Positions 54,780-64,000 of a stretch of DNA of 64,000 nucleotides are shown here, in pieces. Within the stretch, counting starts at the first letter, position 1, and each line of letters begins with the position of its first letter. The translations under genes were made by a program, and so were the position numbers. The DNA is from Stomoxys calcitrans (taxonomy: Eukaryota > Arthropoda > Insecta > Diptera > Muscidae): positions 59,773,933 through 59,837,932 of the forward strand of contig NC_081554.1 of the NCBI RefSeq assembly GCF_963082655.1, written 5' to 3'. Under the pieces are notes generated by a model. It saw only the letters and a list, made by a program, of their open reading frames with translations, made no database searches and had not been told where the DNA came from.

Positions 54780-56115
54780 CCATGAATTCTATGAAAAATT
54801 CCTTTTTTTGTAGAAATAAAATTTTAGAAAACGTTTCTATAACAAATTTGATTTCAACAAAATTTTTTTGGTCTGGAAGGAAACATTGGCTATATAATTT
54901 TTTGATATCGGAAGGAGGGCGGACCTTCCCCCTTATCCCAAAAACACCATCCAAAATCAAAAGTGGACCGATCGGAACAATATGGGTATCAAATGAAAGG
55001 TATTGTAGAGAAGATAAGAATGTGGCATTAAAAATAGTGTCCAAGTACCCAGGAAGTCGTCCTAACCCCAAAAACTCCTCCAAGAAGACAAATTGAACGT
55101 TCATATCAATTTGGGACTCAAAAAATCATGCTGAAGTATAGGGGTCATCCCATACCCCCAGAAACGCCACAATTTGGGACTCAAAAAATCATGCTGAAGT
55201 ATAGGGGTCATCCCATACCCCCAGAAACGCCACAAATGGTCATATTAGCCAATCATGGCTATATGGGACTCGGTTTGTTTGTTTCTTCCGTTTAGACTCG
55301 AAAACGGCAGAATCGATTTTCTCGACATTTTCACAGATAGTGTATGTTGGTCTGGAAGGAAACATAGGCTATATAATTTTTTGATATCGAAGGGGGGCGG
55401 ACTCTTCCCTTACCCTAAAAACATTATCCAAAATAAAAAGTGAACCGATCGGAACAATATGGGTATAAAATGAAAGGTATTAGAGTGAAGAATACGAAGA
55501 ATACGAAAATTTGAGTTCAAGTACCCAGCGGACCGCCCAAGCCCAAAACTCCCCCAAACAGACATTTTGGATATTCATGTCTATATGGGACTCAAATGAA
55601 AGGTATGCGGGATTAGATTACGAATATGGCACAAAAAAATAAGTCCATATAGTGGGCATATTAGCCGATCATGCCTATATGGAATACAAATAAAAGTTAT
55701 TTGGAAATGGATTAGGAAAATGAAACTAAACTTAATTTTAAAGTACTTAGGTGGCGCTTAACCTCCTTTAAACACCTCAAATAGTTTATTTTACCCATCA
55801 TGACAACTTGACACTCAAATGAAAGGTATTAGAGAGTAGAAAAGGAATCCAGTTTTGGGGTCAAGTGTTTGTGGGTAAGCACCCTCTGAACTGAACTTAT
55901 TTCCCGAACATATCAATATGAGGGCTCATATGAAAAATATTTAAGAGCATGGCACAAAGTTTATATTTACTTTAAGGGCCAAGTGACCGGTTAGCCACAT
56001 CACTCCCAGAAGACACCCCCAACCGCACATATGTATGTACTACAATATAGGAGTCAAAAGAGGTTGTATAAGGGTAAGGTATAGGGGAGTAGAGCAAAAA
56101 TTTGCCCATGACAAT
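54780..56115 (-). repeat. CTTTCATTTGA-type repeats, minus strand
   Basis: GGCTATATAATTTTTTGATATC followed by GGGCGGACCTTCCCCC occurs at 54889 and again at 55368, each with AATATGGGTATCAAATGAAA-like boxes. Two successive partial copies are therefore joined. An exact 62-bp tandem duplication lies at 55109-55170 and 55171-55232. Confidence 0.78.
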
Positions 56116-56127
56116 TGAATTAAAAAA

Positions 56128-56330
56128 CAGGGGCAAACTTCTCACATATCAATGAATGCTGTCCGAGGCAAGTTTAAGCTCAACGAAAAAGGACCTCCTT
56201 TTTATAGCCGAGTCTCAATGGCGTCGCGAAGTGCCACACCTCTATGGGGAGAATTTTTTATATGACTTCTATGCATAGCAAAGAACATCACAAATGTCGC
56301 CAACATTAGGAGGGGATAACCACCACTTAA
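56128..56330 (-). mobile_element. SINE-1, 5'-truncated
   Basis: Starts at the 3' end CAGGGGCAAACTTCTCACAT (minus orientation) and ends near AGGAGGGGATAACCACCACT. The tRNA head is absent. It abuts NL-C endonuclease sequence at 56331. Confidence 0.85.
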
Positions 56331-56770
56331 CGTCCTTTAATGGGTTGGGGCTTATAGATTTCGCCGCGGCAAAAAACATGGTAACTACCAGCACCAAATT
56401 TCAACATAAAAATCCACAAAGCTACATGGTTGTCCCCATATTAAGAAGAAAGAAACCAATTTGATCACGTTGTGAAAGAAGAAAGGCATTCATCCAGCGT
56501 GTTAGATGAACGATCGAACCGTGGAGCGTATATATAAAGATTCGGATCATTTCCTCATGCCGCAAAGGTTCGCACCCGTTTTAGAATGGCGAGAAAAGTA
56601 CGATCTGACACTGCACGGAAGCTGGACATTGAAAAGCTGCAAACACTACAGACGGCAACGGCACTCACTTGACTGAACCAGCTGCTTGATAAAAGCACTC
56701 CTTGTCCCGATTATATAACGGGACCGATACGGGAAAGCTGTGAGCCCCACACACGCTGCAACATTGAGGG
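56331..56770 (+). pseudogene. NL-C endonuclease, C-terminal part
   Basis: NGLGLIDFAAAKNMVTTSTK then FQHKNPQSYM are strings typical of the endonuclease of this non-LTR class. After frame changes come DHFLMPQRF (the SDH-type histidine region) and ARKLDIEKLQTLQTATALT with LLDKSTPCPDYITGP. Insects carry many such elements, sometimes mis-annotated as craniofacial development protein 2-like. It is interrupted by SINE-2 at 56771. Confidence 0.75.
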
Positions 56771-57118
56771 CTGATCTGTGTGGTATTCATTGCTGTCACG
56801 AGAAGCTACCAGGCGCGTCCACATGTTGCGGATTGTGGAATGCTCCATAAGGAGTAGCTGCAACGGCAGTCGCGGACAATCAGCGGTATCGAGTGGAGAG
56901 TCTCAGTGAGAGGTCGGGCGCACCGACTCTTGCATAAGTGCTAAGTGCCTATAAAGCTCGATATGACAAGGCGATCTAATGCCGCCTTTAAATAACCAAT
57001 GGCCAGCCCATTACCGCTGCGATCGGTCCTTTGAACCAGAACGAGCTTGCTCACCTACAGGAGCTTGAGGAGGATCGCCACCTCCACAGGAAAATGTGGC
57101 TACAACAACAACAACATG
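56771..57118 (+). mobile_element. SINE-2, about 350 bp, CAA-tailed
   Basis: GAGAAGCTACCAGGCGCGTC, AGCCCATTACCGCTGCGATC and GGATCGCCACCTCCACAGG precede a (CAA)n tail at 57101-57117. It splits the NL-C linker: NL-C sequence is recognisable on both sides. I recall this sequence as abundant in muscid genomes; not verified. The tail CTACAACAACAA resembles that of element E. Confidence 0.65.
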
Positions 57119-57910
57119 GTATAACGGTGCAGTAGCAATATACGGAAAAAGACGCGAAACCCGTGCGTGGGTATCAGAAGCCTCCCCCAAGAAAACCATG
57201 GTACGACCAAGAGTGTTGATATGCACCTGAAGCCAAAAATGCGGCTTCCAGAGCAATCTTGCAATCAATAGCAACGCGCGAAATGAAGAAGAGGTATCGG
57301 GTGAAAAGGAGAAACGTTTGTTCCACAGAAAGAAAATCGAAAGACGTTAGGGTGAGCGCATTGCGATGTACAACAGTCAGAATGAAGTCCGGAAATTTTA
57401 CCAAAGAATCAAACCGTTGGAGTTGGTGCAGGCACATCCTCCTGTAGAGGCCATGAAGGAAATTTGGCAACTGATCCAGAATGTGCGCTTTGGATGTGGA
57501 AAGAACATTTTCCCCAGCTGAGTATACCGCAGAATTTAAATCTAATGATGGTATAGAATTTATACGACCTAGTCAAAACGAGGTCCATGTAGCAGTAACC
57601 CGGCTGAAAAACAATAAGGCTGCAGGAGCCGATGGGTTGCCTACTTAACAGTTTAAGACCAGAGGCGACACGCTGGTAGAAGGAGTGTGCACTAGATCGT
57701 CTGCGCAATTTGGCTAGAAGAACGCAAACCCGATATTTGGAACGTCAGCATTCTATGTTCAGTACACAAGAAAGGAGACAAAAGGAATATGCCAACTACA
57801 GAGAAATAAGTTTCCTCCAGATCGCATACAAAATACTTTCGAGCGTACTGTGTTAAAGATTACAACCTAAACTCATTTAGATAATTGGACTCTATCAATG
57901 CAGCTTTGGA
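57119..57910 (+). pseudogene. NL-C linker and RT N-terminal part
   Basis: KRLFHRKK and MYNSQNEVRKFYQRIKPLEL (about 57310-57420) are the basic linker. AVTRLKNNKAAGADGLPT (57590-57645), then IWNVSILCSVHKKGDK after a frame change, lead to IIGLYQCSFG at 57880-57910, which is motif-equivalent to IGPYQCGFRPGKS of intact relatives. SINE-1 then interrupts. Confidence 0.8.
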
Positions 57911-58192
57911 GTCTACCGTAGCGCAGAAGTTAGCATGTCTGCCTAGGACACTGAAGGCCTGGGTTCAAATCCTGGCGAGACCATAAAAAAAATTTCAGCG
58001 GTGGTTTTCCGCTCCTAATGTTGACAACATTTGTAAGGTATTTTTCCATGTAGAAACTTCCCTCCAAAGAGGTGTCGCACTGCGGCACGCCGTTTGGACC
58101 CTTACCATTGAGCCGAGAGGCCCCTTATCATTGATATGTAAGATAAGGGGCCTGTTCCTTGTGAAATGTTCATGGGAAAATTTTGCATTTTC
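57911..58192 (+). mobile_element. SINE-1, complete, inside NL-C RT
   Basis: CTACCGTAGCGCAGAAGTTAG (A box), CTGGGTTCAAATCCTGGCG (B box), body, 3' end GGGAAAATTTTGCATTTTC. Flanked by about 17-bp imperfect direct repeats, ATCAATGCAGCTTTGGA (57894-57910) and ATCAATGTGGGTCTAGA (58193-58209), lying in the conserved QCGFRPGKS codons of the RT. Confidence 0.92.
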
Positions 58193-58424
58193 ATCAATGT
58201 GGGTCTAGATCTGGTAAATCCAATATAGACCAGATATTCACTCTGCCCCAAATCCCGAGAAGGACAAGTCAACTCTTACCATTTCTTTGTTGACTCGAAC
58301 TGCTCATGAACCGCTTTCAGCACTATACGTTTAAAGGTATTTCAAGCCATGTTTGAGTTTGGTATACCTGCGAAATTTGTAAGACTCTGCAAGATGACAC
58401 TTGCTTTCCCATAGCTCTTAAAAA
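58193..58424 (+). pseudogene. NL-C RT, central part
   Basis: HQCGSRSGKSNIDQIFTL continues the motif interrupted by SINE-1. Then FEFGIPAKFVRLCKMTLA appears in another frame (about 58350-58405). The YADD region that should follow is absent. Confidence 0.8.
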
Positions 58425-58566
58425 ATCGCCCTTTAGAATAGTGTTCCAAGATCCTCGACCTTCTGCACTCATTCCAAAATCTCTGACACCAAGTTTCGAG
58501 GTGTCTCCCACCACTTCATCTTGTCCCGGTTTGCGTATTCCACCGTGATTACTCTCAGCTAGCATA
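58425..58566 (-). pseudogene. NL-C 3'-terminal coding piece, inverted
   Basis: On the minus strand: RKPGQDEVVGDTSKLGVRDF and GMSAEGRGSWNTIL, the extreme C-terminus of NL-C. It lies head to head with the plus-strand C-terminal piece starting at 58567, so the locus holds two 3' ends in opposite orientation. Confidence 0.8.
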
Positions 58567-58830
58567 GTTAAACGCATCAGAATACAACGGTTGTGTTGGC
58601 TAGGTCATGTTATCAGAATGATTGAAGAAGGTCCTGCGAAGAAGTCTTTTGAAGGCGATCATTGTGGTACACGCAAATCGGGACGACCAAAAGCCCAATG
58701 GAAAGATCAAGTGGAGCAACACATCTCGAAAGTTGGTGTCAGCGATTTTAAAAGGAGCGCAAAGGATCGAGGAGCTTGTAACACTTTCCAAGTACAGCTA
58801 ATGGGACAAATGTTCTTTCATAGTCAATTA
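58567..58830 (+). pseudogene. NL-C C-terminal region
   Basis: RIQRLCWLGHVIRMIEEGPA, then KKSFEGDHCGTRKSGRPKAQ, then ISKVGVSDFKRSAKDRGACN. This is the RWLGHV-type C-terminus, same order as in the minus copy at 60030-60375. Confidence 0.85.
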
Positions 58831-58844
58831 AAGTAAAGTGACGT

Positions 58845-59807
58845 ACACAGAAAAAAGTAACAACCGGTTTCAATCACAACAAAATTAATTGATCCAATTA
58901 TTTTTTTAATTGAAACTGTTTCAAAAATCATATTAATCACCGTTTTTTGAAAAAGTAATTGAAAAAAAAAATCAATAAAAAAATTGCCTATTCAATTAAA
59001 AAATAATTAAAATTTTTGAAATTTTCAACTAATTATATTAAAGATCCAAATAAAAAATGATCGAAATAGTTGAAATTTTTTAATTGGATCAATTAAAAAT
59101 TGATTGAAATTTTTGAAAATTCCAATTAACTTCTATATTTGGTACACAGATTTTTACCTCCTGGAAGATGAACTTGAGGTGCGTTGTTTAGAAAAAGGTC
59201 CGCGTACAGCCGTCCAAAAAAACTCCCCCGCGGGGAGTTCTCCGGCGTTGGTGGTTCTCCTAAAAATTTTGGGTGTCGGGTGGGGTTGCTTTATGATTTG
59301 TTATTGTCGTAGCTGTGTGTTGTGCACTGAGGTGGCATTCCTTGTCCGATGAAGGACTCCATCGAGTTAATCCCGCACGAAGAACCGGCTACCAGGGTAT
59401 AGCTATAGAGTTATCGAAATGTGTTACGTAGGGGTCTTTTATATCGCATTCCCTTTATATTGTAGGTGGAAAAATATCCGTTAATTGAACTTACTTCAGG
59501 CCAAACTTGATCAATTTTTAAGATTCAATTAATTTTTTTATTGGAAATTACAAAATTTTCAATCACGATGTAATTGAAAAAAAATTAGATTCAATTAAAA
59601 AATAGTTGAATCAATTAAATTTTTAATTGAAAATGACGAAATCTCTAATCACGACTGCAACTAAAAACAAAATCATATTCAATCAAAAATTGATTGAATC
59701 AATTAATTTTTAATTAAAAATGATTGAATCAATCAATTTTTTAATTAAAAATGATTTTATCTTCAATAAAATTTTTAATTGGATTTTTTTTCGATTTTTT
59801 TCTGTGT
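58845..59807. mobile_element. AT-rich MITE-like element with ACACAGAAAAAA-type ends
   Basis: ACACAGAAAAAA (58845) and TTTTTTTCTGTGT (ending 59807) form short inverted ends. The interior is dense in AATTGA/TCAATT strings (58880-59140 and 59500-59780) that pair with each other. A GC-rich block (59145-59460) containing element E splits it. There is no protein. The exact target duplication is not clear. Confidence 0.65.
59301..59396 (-). mobile_element. Element E, diverged copy
   Basis: TGTGTTGTGCACTGAGGTGG, CCGATGAAGGACTCCATCG and AGAACCGGCTACCAGG align in order with the copies at 8584-8681 and 63600-63702 (here on the minus strand). More mutated than the other two. Confidence 0.75.
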
Positions 59808-60029
59808 TTTGCGAAGAAGCGCTTGCATGAAAGTGATTAATTGATTGATAACAAATCATACGGTTTTTACAATCATAAGATTTTTAAAAAACAAAAAAAA
59901 ATCCTACCGCAACCACAGGTCTATGCTTAAACACTGATATATTTTTAAATACACAGCTATTTACATTAGTTGACAAACTCAATTTATCTACAACTTTACT
60001 TGAATTGGCTATGACAGAACTTTTGTTAC
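59808..60029. other. unassigned AT-rich sequence
   Basis: No family is recognised. Confidence 0.35.
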
Positions 60030-61300
60030 ACTAGCCGAACGTAGAATAGCATTCCAAGTCTCGATCTTTTGCGCTCATTCTAAAATCTCTGACGCCAAAT
60101 TTCGAGCTGTCTCCCACCACTTGATCTTGTCATCGGGCTTTTGGTCTTCCCGATTTGCGTTTACCACTGTGTTTGCCTACAAAAGACTTCTTTACTGTAG
60201 CTTCTTCATCCAGTCTGACAATATGACCTAGCCAACGCAGCCGGTGTATTTTGGTGCGTGTAACTATGCTATCATCGTCATACAGCTCGTCGTTCATACG
60301 TCGCCTATATTCTCCATTAACGCAAACTGGTCTATATATTTTACGAAGAATCTTTCTCTCAAATACTCCAAGCACTGCCTAATCTGCTTTCACAAGTATC
60401 CATGCCTCAGAACCAATGGGTAGTATCAGTGTCTTGTATAGTGTGATCTTCGTCTGTCGAGAAGTGGCCCTGTTTCTAAACTGCTAACTTAGTCCAAAGC
60501 AGCATTTGTTTGCCAGTATTATTCTTCGATTTATCTTAAAACTGGTGTCATTCGTTTTAGTTACGGCGGTGCCGAGGTAGATAAAGTTACTGACTGTTTC
60601 AAAGTTATGGTTGCCAACTTTCTCCATTTTCTTTATCTGCTCGGTTGTACAAGACGTTTTGGGATTGGAAACAATCGATTTCGTCTTATCTCCATTTACT
60701 GCCAGACCCATTTTTACCGACACTCTTTCGATTCTTTCAAATGCAGCAGTTACTACTCCCGGTGACCGACATGTGTTCTCTTGTGATTAGTGTGCCATAT
60801 CTATTCCCATCTGCTTCTTGTATAATCTTCTCCAGCAGGATATTAAAGAGATCACACGATAGGCTGATTCGGAGAGATTCTTCTACTTTTCCTAAAGAAC
60901 GCGTATCAATATCTTTGAACGTAAAAGGGTATCGAAAGCGGCTTTGTAGTCACCAAAGAGATGGTAGGTATTGATTTGTCCTTCTCTCTTTTCCAGGATT
61001 TGACGCAGTGTGAATATCTGGTCCAGGGTGGATTAACCAGGTCTAAAGTCGCATTGATAGGGCCCAATTATCTCATTGACTTTTTTACTTTCACACAGTA
61101 CGCTCGAGAGCACCTTGTATGCGATGGGGAGGAGACTTATTCCCCTTTAGTTGATTGACACATTCCGTCTTGTCTCCTTTCTTGTGTACGGCACATAGTA
61201 TGCTGAGGTTCCAATCATCGGGTATGCATTCTTCTAGCCAGATTGCGCAGATAAGCAGATGCATACGCCTTGTCAGCGTGTCGCCTCCGGTCTTAAATTG
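60030..61300 (-). pseudogene. NL-C RT and C-terminal region, minus strand, YADD block deleted
   Basis: Reading down from 61300: pieces of VHKKGDK-type and QCDFRPG-type motifs (61020-61190), LSCDLFNILLEKIIQEADGN and GTLITREH (60860-60780), then directly TAAFERIERVSVKMGLAVNG (60760-60700) without the YADD segment between. Next come NFIYLGTAVTKTNDTSFKIN, RRIILANKCCFGLS, FERKILRKIYRPVCVNGEYR and RLRWLGHIVRLDEE. Several frames are used. It is dead; the catalytic motif is deleted. Confidence 0.82.
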
Positions 61301-61493
61301 TTAAGCGGGTTCATGCCCCTAACCTCGAGTCTTCAGCGCCACTTAACTATCCACGTTTATCGTGACAGTCCGATCGGGCAGTCGCTCCCACATCGAATTC
61401 GCCTCCGGTGCCTTTGGGACAGTGAAGATATCCGCCTGAAAGACACCTACACCCTTCCAGAAGCCTATATGGTTACCTGATTCTAAGGAACAA
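61301..61493 (-). pseudogene. RNase H scrap of another non-LTR element
   Basis: IFTVPKAPEANSMWERLPDR and VTINVDS then VALK (about 61440-61340, minus strand) resemble the middle of an RNase H domain (AEIFAI...IFIDSQAALK). It is too short to assign to a family. Confidence 0.5.
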
Positions 61494-61548
61494 GGTTAGG
61501 TTTAAGTGACAGTCTGCCACCAGACTCACTAAGACGTTTTCGTCCATT
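61494..61548 (-). mobile_element. NL-B 3' terminal tail
   Basis: GGTTAGGTTTAAGTGACAG then GTCTGCCACCAGACTCACTAAG equals, inverted, the end of the copies at 31968 and 63227. Confidence 0.8.
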
Positions 61549-61564
61549 GAACCTAAATGAGAAC

Positions 61565-61818
61565 CTAAAGTGCAGTCCGATTCAAGTTTTAAGCTCAATG
61601 ATAAGGGGCCTACTTTTTATAGCCGAGTCCGAACGGCGTGCCGCAGTGCGACACCTCTTTGGAGAGAAGTTTTACATGGCATTGTACCTCACAAATGTTG
61701 CCAGCATTAGGAGGGGAAACCAACGCTGACAATTTTTTCTGATGGTCTCGCCAGGATTCGAACCCGGGCGTTCAGCGTCATTGGCGGACATGCTAACCTC
61801 TGCGCTACGGTGGCCTCC
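61565..61818 (-). mobile_element. SINE-1, near complete, inside an NL-B copy
   Basis: Minus strand: GGAGGCCACCGTAGCGCAGAG (A box), CCCGGGTTCGAATCCTGGCG (B box), GTGTCGCACTGCGGCACGCC and GAGCTTAAAACTTGAATCGG. The last 50 bp of the consensus are absent. NL-B sequence lies on both sides. Confidence 0.9.
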
Positions 61819-62545
61819 ACCTTTGCGACATGACCAGTTCTTAATCTTAAGAGTACACCCCAAAGTCCATTAGTTTGGAACCATCCGTATAGGAGTCCAT
61901 GTAACTTCTATTACCAGGTATATCGTAGTTCCAATCGGCTCTATCAGAAATAATGGCACATTACTTTTTATCAAAAAGCGGCTCAGGCAGGGAACTAAAT
62001 GACCCTTTCGTAGGTCTACGGAAAGGGGGGCTAGTTCCAGCCTAGAAATTTATTTCCGAGCAACTATGCCCAATCTGTCAAGGAAGGAAGGACTCTCCTG
62101 GTAAATAATCCTTGGCGCTACATATAGCATAACGCCTCGCCACATGAGGAACGCCAGTTGGCAATCTTCGTTGCTCCACACGCAACACACAGGGGCAAAA
62201 GCCTAAGGACCAGTATGACATTCAACATCTATGGGCTTCTTGCGCATAGGTCAAAATTCAGCACTTCCCTCGGGGTACTTATTCTGGCCCCAGGGGTCAA
62301 CACTGCCACAGTACCCTGTACCAGATATCCATAGATGAGAATCGATCGAAAAACCACTGTAAACATCGAGGTTACCGTCCCTGGCATAAGAACACAACTC
62401 CTTCCTATCGAGTTGCTGCATTAGTGTAGCGCTTTCCTTTCCCTTTCTTCGATGATCCTTTTCAAAATTAGTTTTTGGTCAAGAATCACGCCCAAGTATT
62501 TGGCTTTAGTAAATACCAACTAAGTCTTTCTGGAATTTATGAAAA
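61819..62545 (-). pseudogene. NL-B-like RT thumb and RNase H start, minus strand
   Basis: Minus strand: KAKYLGVILDQKLILKRIIE (about 62500), ILIYGYLVQGTVAVL, LNVILVLRLLPL, then EPLFDKK, RADWNYDIPGNRSYMDSYTD, GSKLMDFGVYS (RNase H first catalytic aspartate in YTDGS). Same order as 30360-31100 but more diverged, with stops. Confidence 0.75.
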
Positions 62546-62639
62546 ACTAGTTGAACCAACTAGACTGCATCCTCAACGCTCTTTGAACGAGGTCCGTTAT
62601 AATATAAAATAATAGGCAATGACCTCCACTATGCACGTC
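62546..62639. other. short unassigned spacer
   Basis: No feature is recognised. Confidence 0.3.
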
Positions 62640-63227
62640 TTGCGAGCTAGGAACTACCTTACACATTCCAGGGATACTGGAATCTGTGGGTATGCCTCTG
62701 GCAACATGTAAGCTAAGTTTTCAGGACCAAGCCCGAAGGACAACGAATGATAGATGGTCACAAAGTGGGGGCTGTGAGCATTCCAAAACTATCTGGCTTC
62801 ATCTAGACTTGAAGAGCTCCACTGCTTTTCTGTCATTGACTAGAACAGACGTCTCAGCCATTGTGTCCGTCATGACAGGTCACTGTCTAATCGGAAAATA
62901 TGCTGACAGACTGAAGGTTGCCAGCAACGACTTTTGCCGAAGCTGTGAGGACATCAAAGAAGAAGAGACTATAGAACACCTTCTGTGTGTGTGTCCCGCA
63001 CTAGCAGTAAGAAGGTGTTCCACTTCAGGACAGGTTTCTTTGAGAACCTGTGTGATTAAGCGGATGTGAACATTCGCAAGTTATTGGGCTTTTTAAAGCA
63101 ATCTGAATGGTTGAACGGTAGGAACTAGAAGGCATCTTCCTTCTTCTGTCCCTGTGGTATCACAATGGACGAAAATGACTAAGTGAGTCTGATAACAGAC
63201 TGTCACTTAAACCTAACCTAACCATGC
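62640..63227 (+). pseudogene. NL-B C-terminal region and 3' end
   Basis: TSAIVSVMTGHCLIGKYADR, then CRSCEDIKEEETIEHLLCVC (CCHC-like cluster), then PALAVRRCSTSG and a frame break. The 3' untranslated part ends CACTTAAACCTAACCTAACC at 63208-63227. Most similar to 31420-31968 in this window. It is 5'-truncated inside RNase H (GARLGTTL-equivalent), the usual outcome of incomplete target-primed reverse transcription. Confidence 0.88.
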
Positions 63228-63599
63228 ACGTTTAGAAAGGCCCCAAAACCGCATAGGAGAGGGAATAATCCCCTCTTTACGAAGTTTGCCTAATTACAAT
63301 CTTCCTAAAACAACCCTCCGCCAGTGTTGCGTTCCAAATCAGGCCTTTCAGCAAGGGGGTGGGATTTCTGACGACGTCATCCGCTTTGGCAACAACCTTC
63401 AACCACACTCGAAAGACCTCAGAATCTCATTGATAACCAGAAACCTCAAAAGAGGGGAAAATCCCTCCTGCCAGAGTTCCCCCCCGTCATAACCTTTCTA
63501 TTGTAATTAAGTTATTGGCCAGTGATGATTTGATAATCCCTACATTTTTACAATATTTTCTAAGAAAATTTATTTTTGTTCGTCTGTCGGTTTGTTTGT
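63228..63599. other. unassigned sequence
   Basis: GC-richer part at 63240-63490 with no recognised domain on either strand. The 63286-63492 frame has no motif. Confidence 0.35.
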
Positions 63600-63702
63600 T
63601 TTTGTTGTAGTAGCAGTATGTTGTACACTGAGGCGGCAGCCCTTGCCGATGAAGGACTGCATCGGGTCAATCCGGTATGTACAACCGTCTGCCTTGAGAT
63701 TG
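63600..63702 (-). mobile_element. Element E with perfect target duplication
   Basis: Minus-strand copy of the E sequence (TGTTGTACACTGAGGCGGC, CCTTGCCGATGAAGGACTGC, GGGTCAATCCGGTATGTAC). Flanked by perfect 11-bp direct repeats GGTTTGTTTGT (63589-63599 and 63703-63713). It is inserted in the (GTTT)n end of a CTTTCATTTGA-type repeat. Confidence 0.85.
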
Positions 63703-64000
63703 GGTTTGTTTGTGTGTTCTATAGACTCAATTTCATTTGTTAATATCTGAAGAGGGCAGACCCTCCCCTTACCCCTTACCATAATTTTCAAAAACTCTAG
63801 TTCTCGCAGATAACTGGGCGATTCATTCGAAATTTTGTTTGCACTCTTATAGAAACCTAAAAACAAAAATTTGGTATTCAAATAAGGTTACTATGGTGAC
63901 AACCCCAACCCAAGGCCCGCCAAATGAATATATAGGCCAATTTTGACGTAACGAAAGTCAAATGAATCTGATATCTCCGCTCCGCCGCTCCACCAAAAAC
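63703..64000 (-). repeat. CTTTCATTTGA-type repeat, continues past the window
   Basis: TTAATATCTGAAGAGGGCAG, CCTCCCCTTACCCCTTACC and AATTTTCAAAAACTCTAG match the family's minus-strand order (compare 49120-49190). Cut by the window edge. Confidence 0.6.

Noticed and set aside
54782..55104. Opposing frames of 104 and 116 codons
   Set aside because: Both lie in CTTTCATTTGA-type repeat DNA that is interrupted by stops in other copies.

Overview
This 64 kb window looks like non-genic, repeat-dominated nuclear DNA of a higher fly. I infer a calyptrate fly, probably Muscidae (Stomoxys, Haematobia or Musca type). The reasons are the AT-rich sequence with (GT)n, (CA)n and (TTG)n runs typical of fly introns and intergenic DNA, non-LTR retrotransposons of the kind common in flies, and an abundant repeat family that I recall from calyptrate genomes. 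I found no intact host gene, no operon, no rRNA and no CRISPR. Three short open stretches (18416-18646, 36456-36631, 52261-52365) are the only weak candidates for host coding sequence. All recognisable proteins are broken remains of reverse-transcribing elements.

Family names used here are working labels. NL-A is a non-LTR element with ORF1, endonuclease, RT and RNase H (1-1345, 6185-6835, 10310-10630, 20157-22700 minus, 39845-41650 minus, perhaps 42430-42990). NL-B is a non-LTR element with YVDD RT, RNase H and a C-terminal cysteine/histidine cluster (29690-31968, 39353-39615 minus, 43985-45190, 61494-62545 minus, 62640-63227). NL-C has endonuclease, YADD RT and a RWLGHV tail, with no RNase H seen (43760-43940 minus, 56331-58830, 60030-61300 minus). 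SINE-1 is a tRNA-derived element of about 320 bp, present in at least 14 pieces. SINE-2 is about 350 bp with a CAA tail. Element E is a structured retroposon of about 100 bp. The VYMGAI-type repeat is non-coding, named after a short string in one of its translations, and has a 150-155 bp internal period. The CTTTCATTTGA-type repeat is non-coding and built from units of roughly 130-150 bp. DNA elements comprise a mariner-type MITE, a Transib-like element, a pogo/Tc1-like element and an AT-rich ACACAG-ended element.

Layout: 0-2.5 kb NL-A remnant and a CTTTCATTTGA copy; 2.5-5.4 kb unique AT-rich DNA; 5.4-11.5 kb repeat mosaic; 11.5-15 kb two arrays of a 31-bp palindromic minisatellite; 15-17.4 kb two VYMGAI-type arrays; 17.4-19 kb unique; 19-22.7 kb NL-A on the minus strand split by a VYMGAI copy; 22.7-28.5 kb VYMGAI copies and a GGTACC-rich repeat; 28.5-29.7 kb unique; 29.7-32 kb NL-B split by a MITE; 32.6-36.5 kb VYMGAI copies, one holding three nested insertions; 37-38.2 kb unique; 38.2-39.35 kb a 29-bp palindromic minisatellite; 39.35-47.6 kb retroelement fragments, SINE-1 and repeats; 47.6-49 kb unique; 49-51.4 kb CTTTCATTTGA repeats; 51.4-53.9 kb the large 29-bp array; 54-64 kb CTTTCATTTGA repeats, NL-C, NL-B and an AT-rich MITE.

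The most informative part is insertion history. Several boundaries can be fixed by target-site duplications, by a related uninterrupted copy elsewhere in the window, or by a reading frame that continues across the insertion. The strongest cases are the Transib-like, pogo-like and SINE-1 insertions in one repeat copy at 34-36.5 kb, the MITE in the NL-B RT at 29.9 kb, the VYMGAI copy in the NL-A RT at 21.4 kb, and SINE-1 in the NL-C RT at 57.9 kb.
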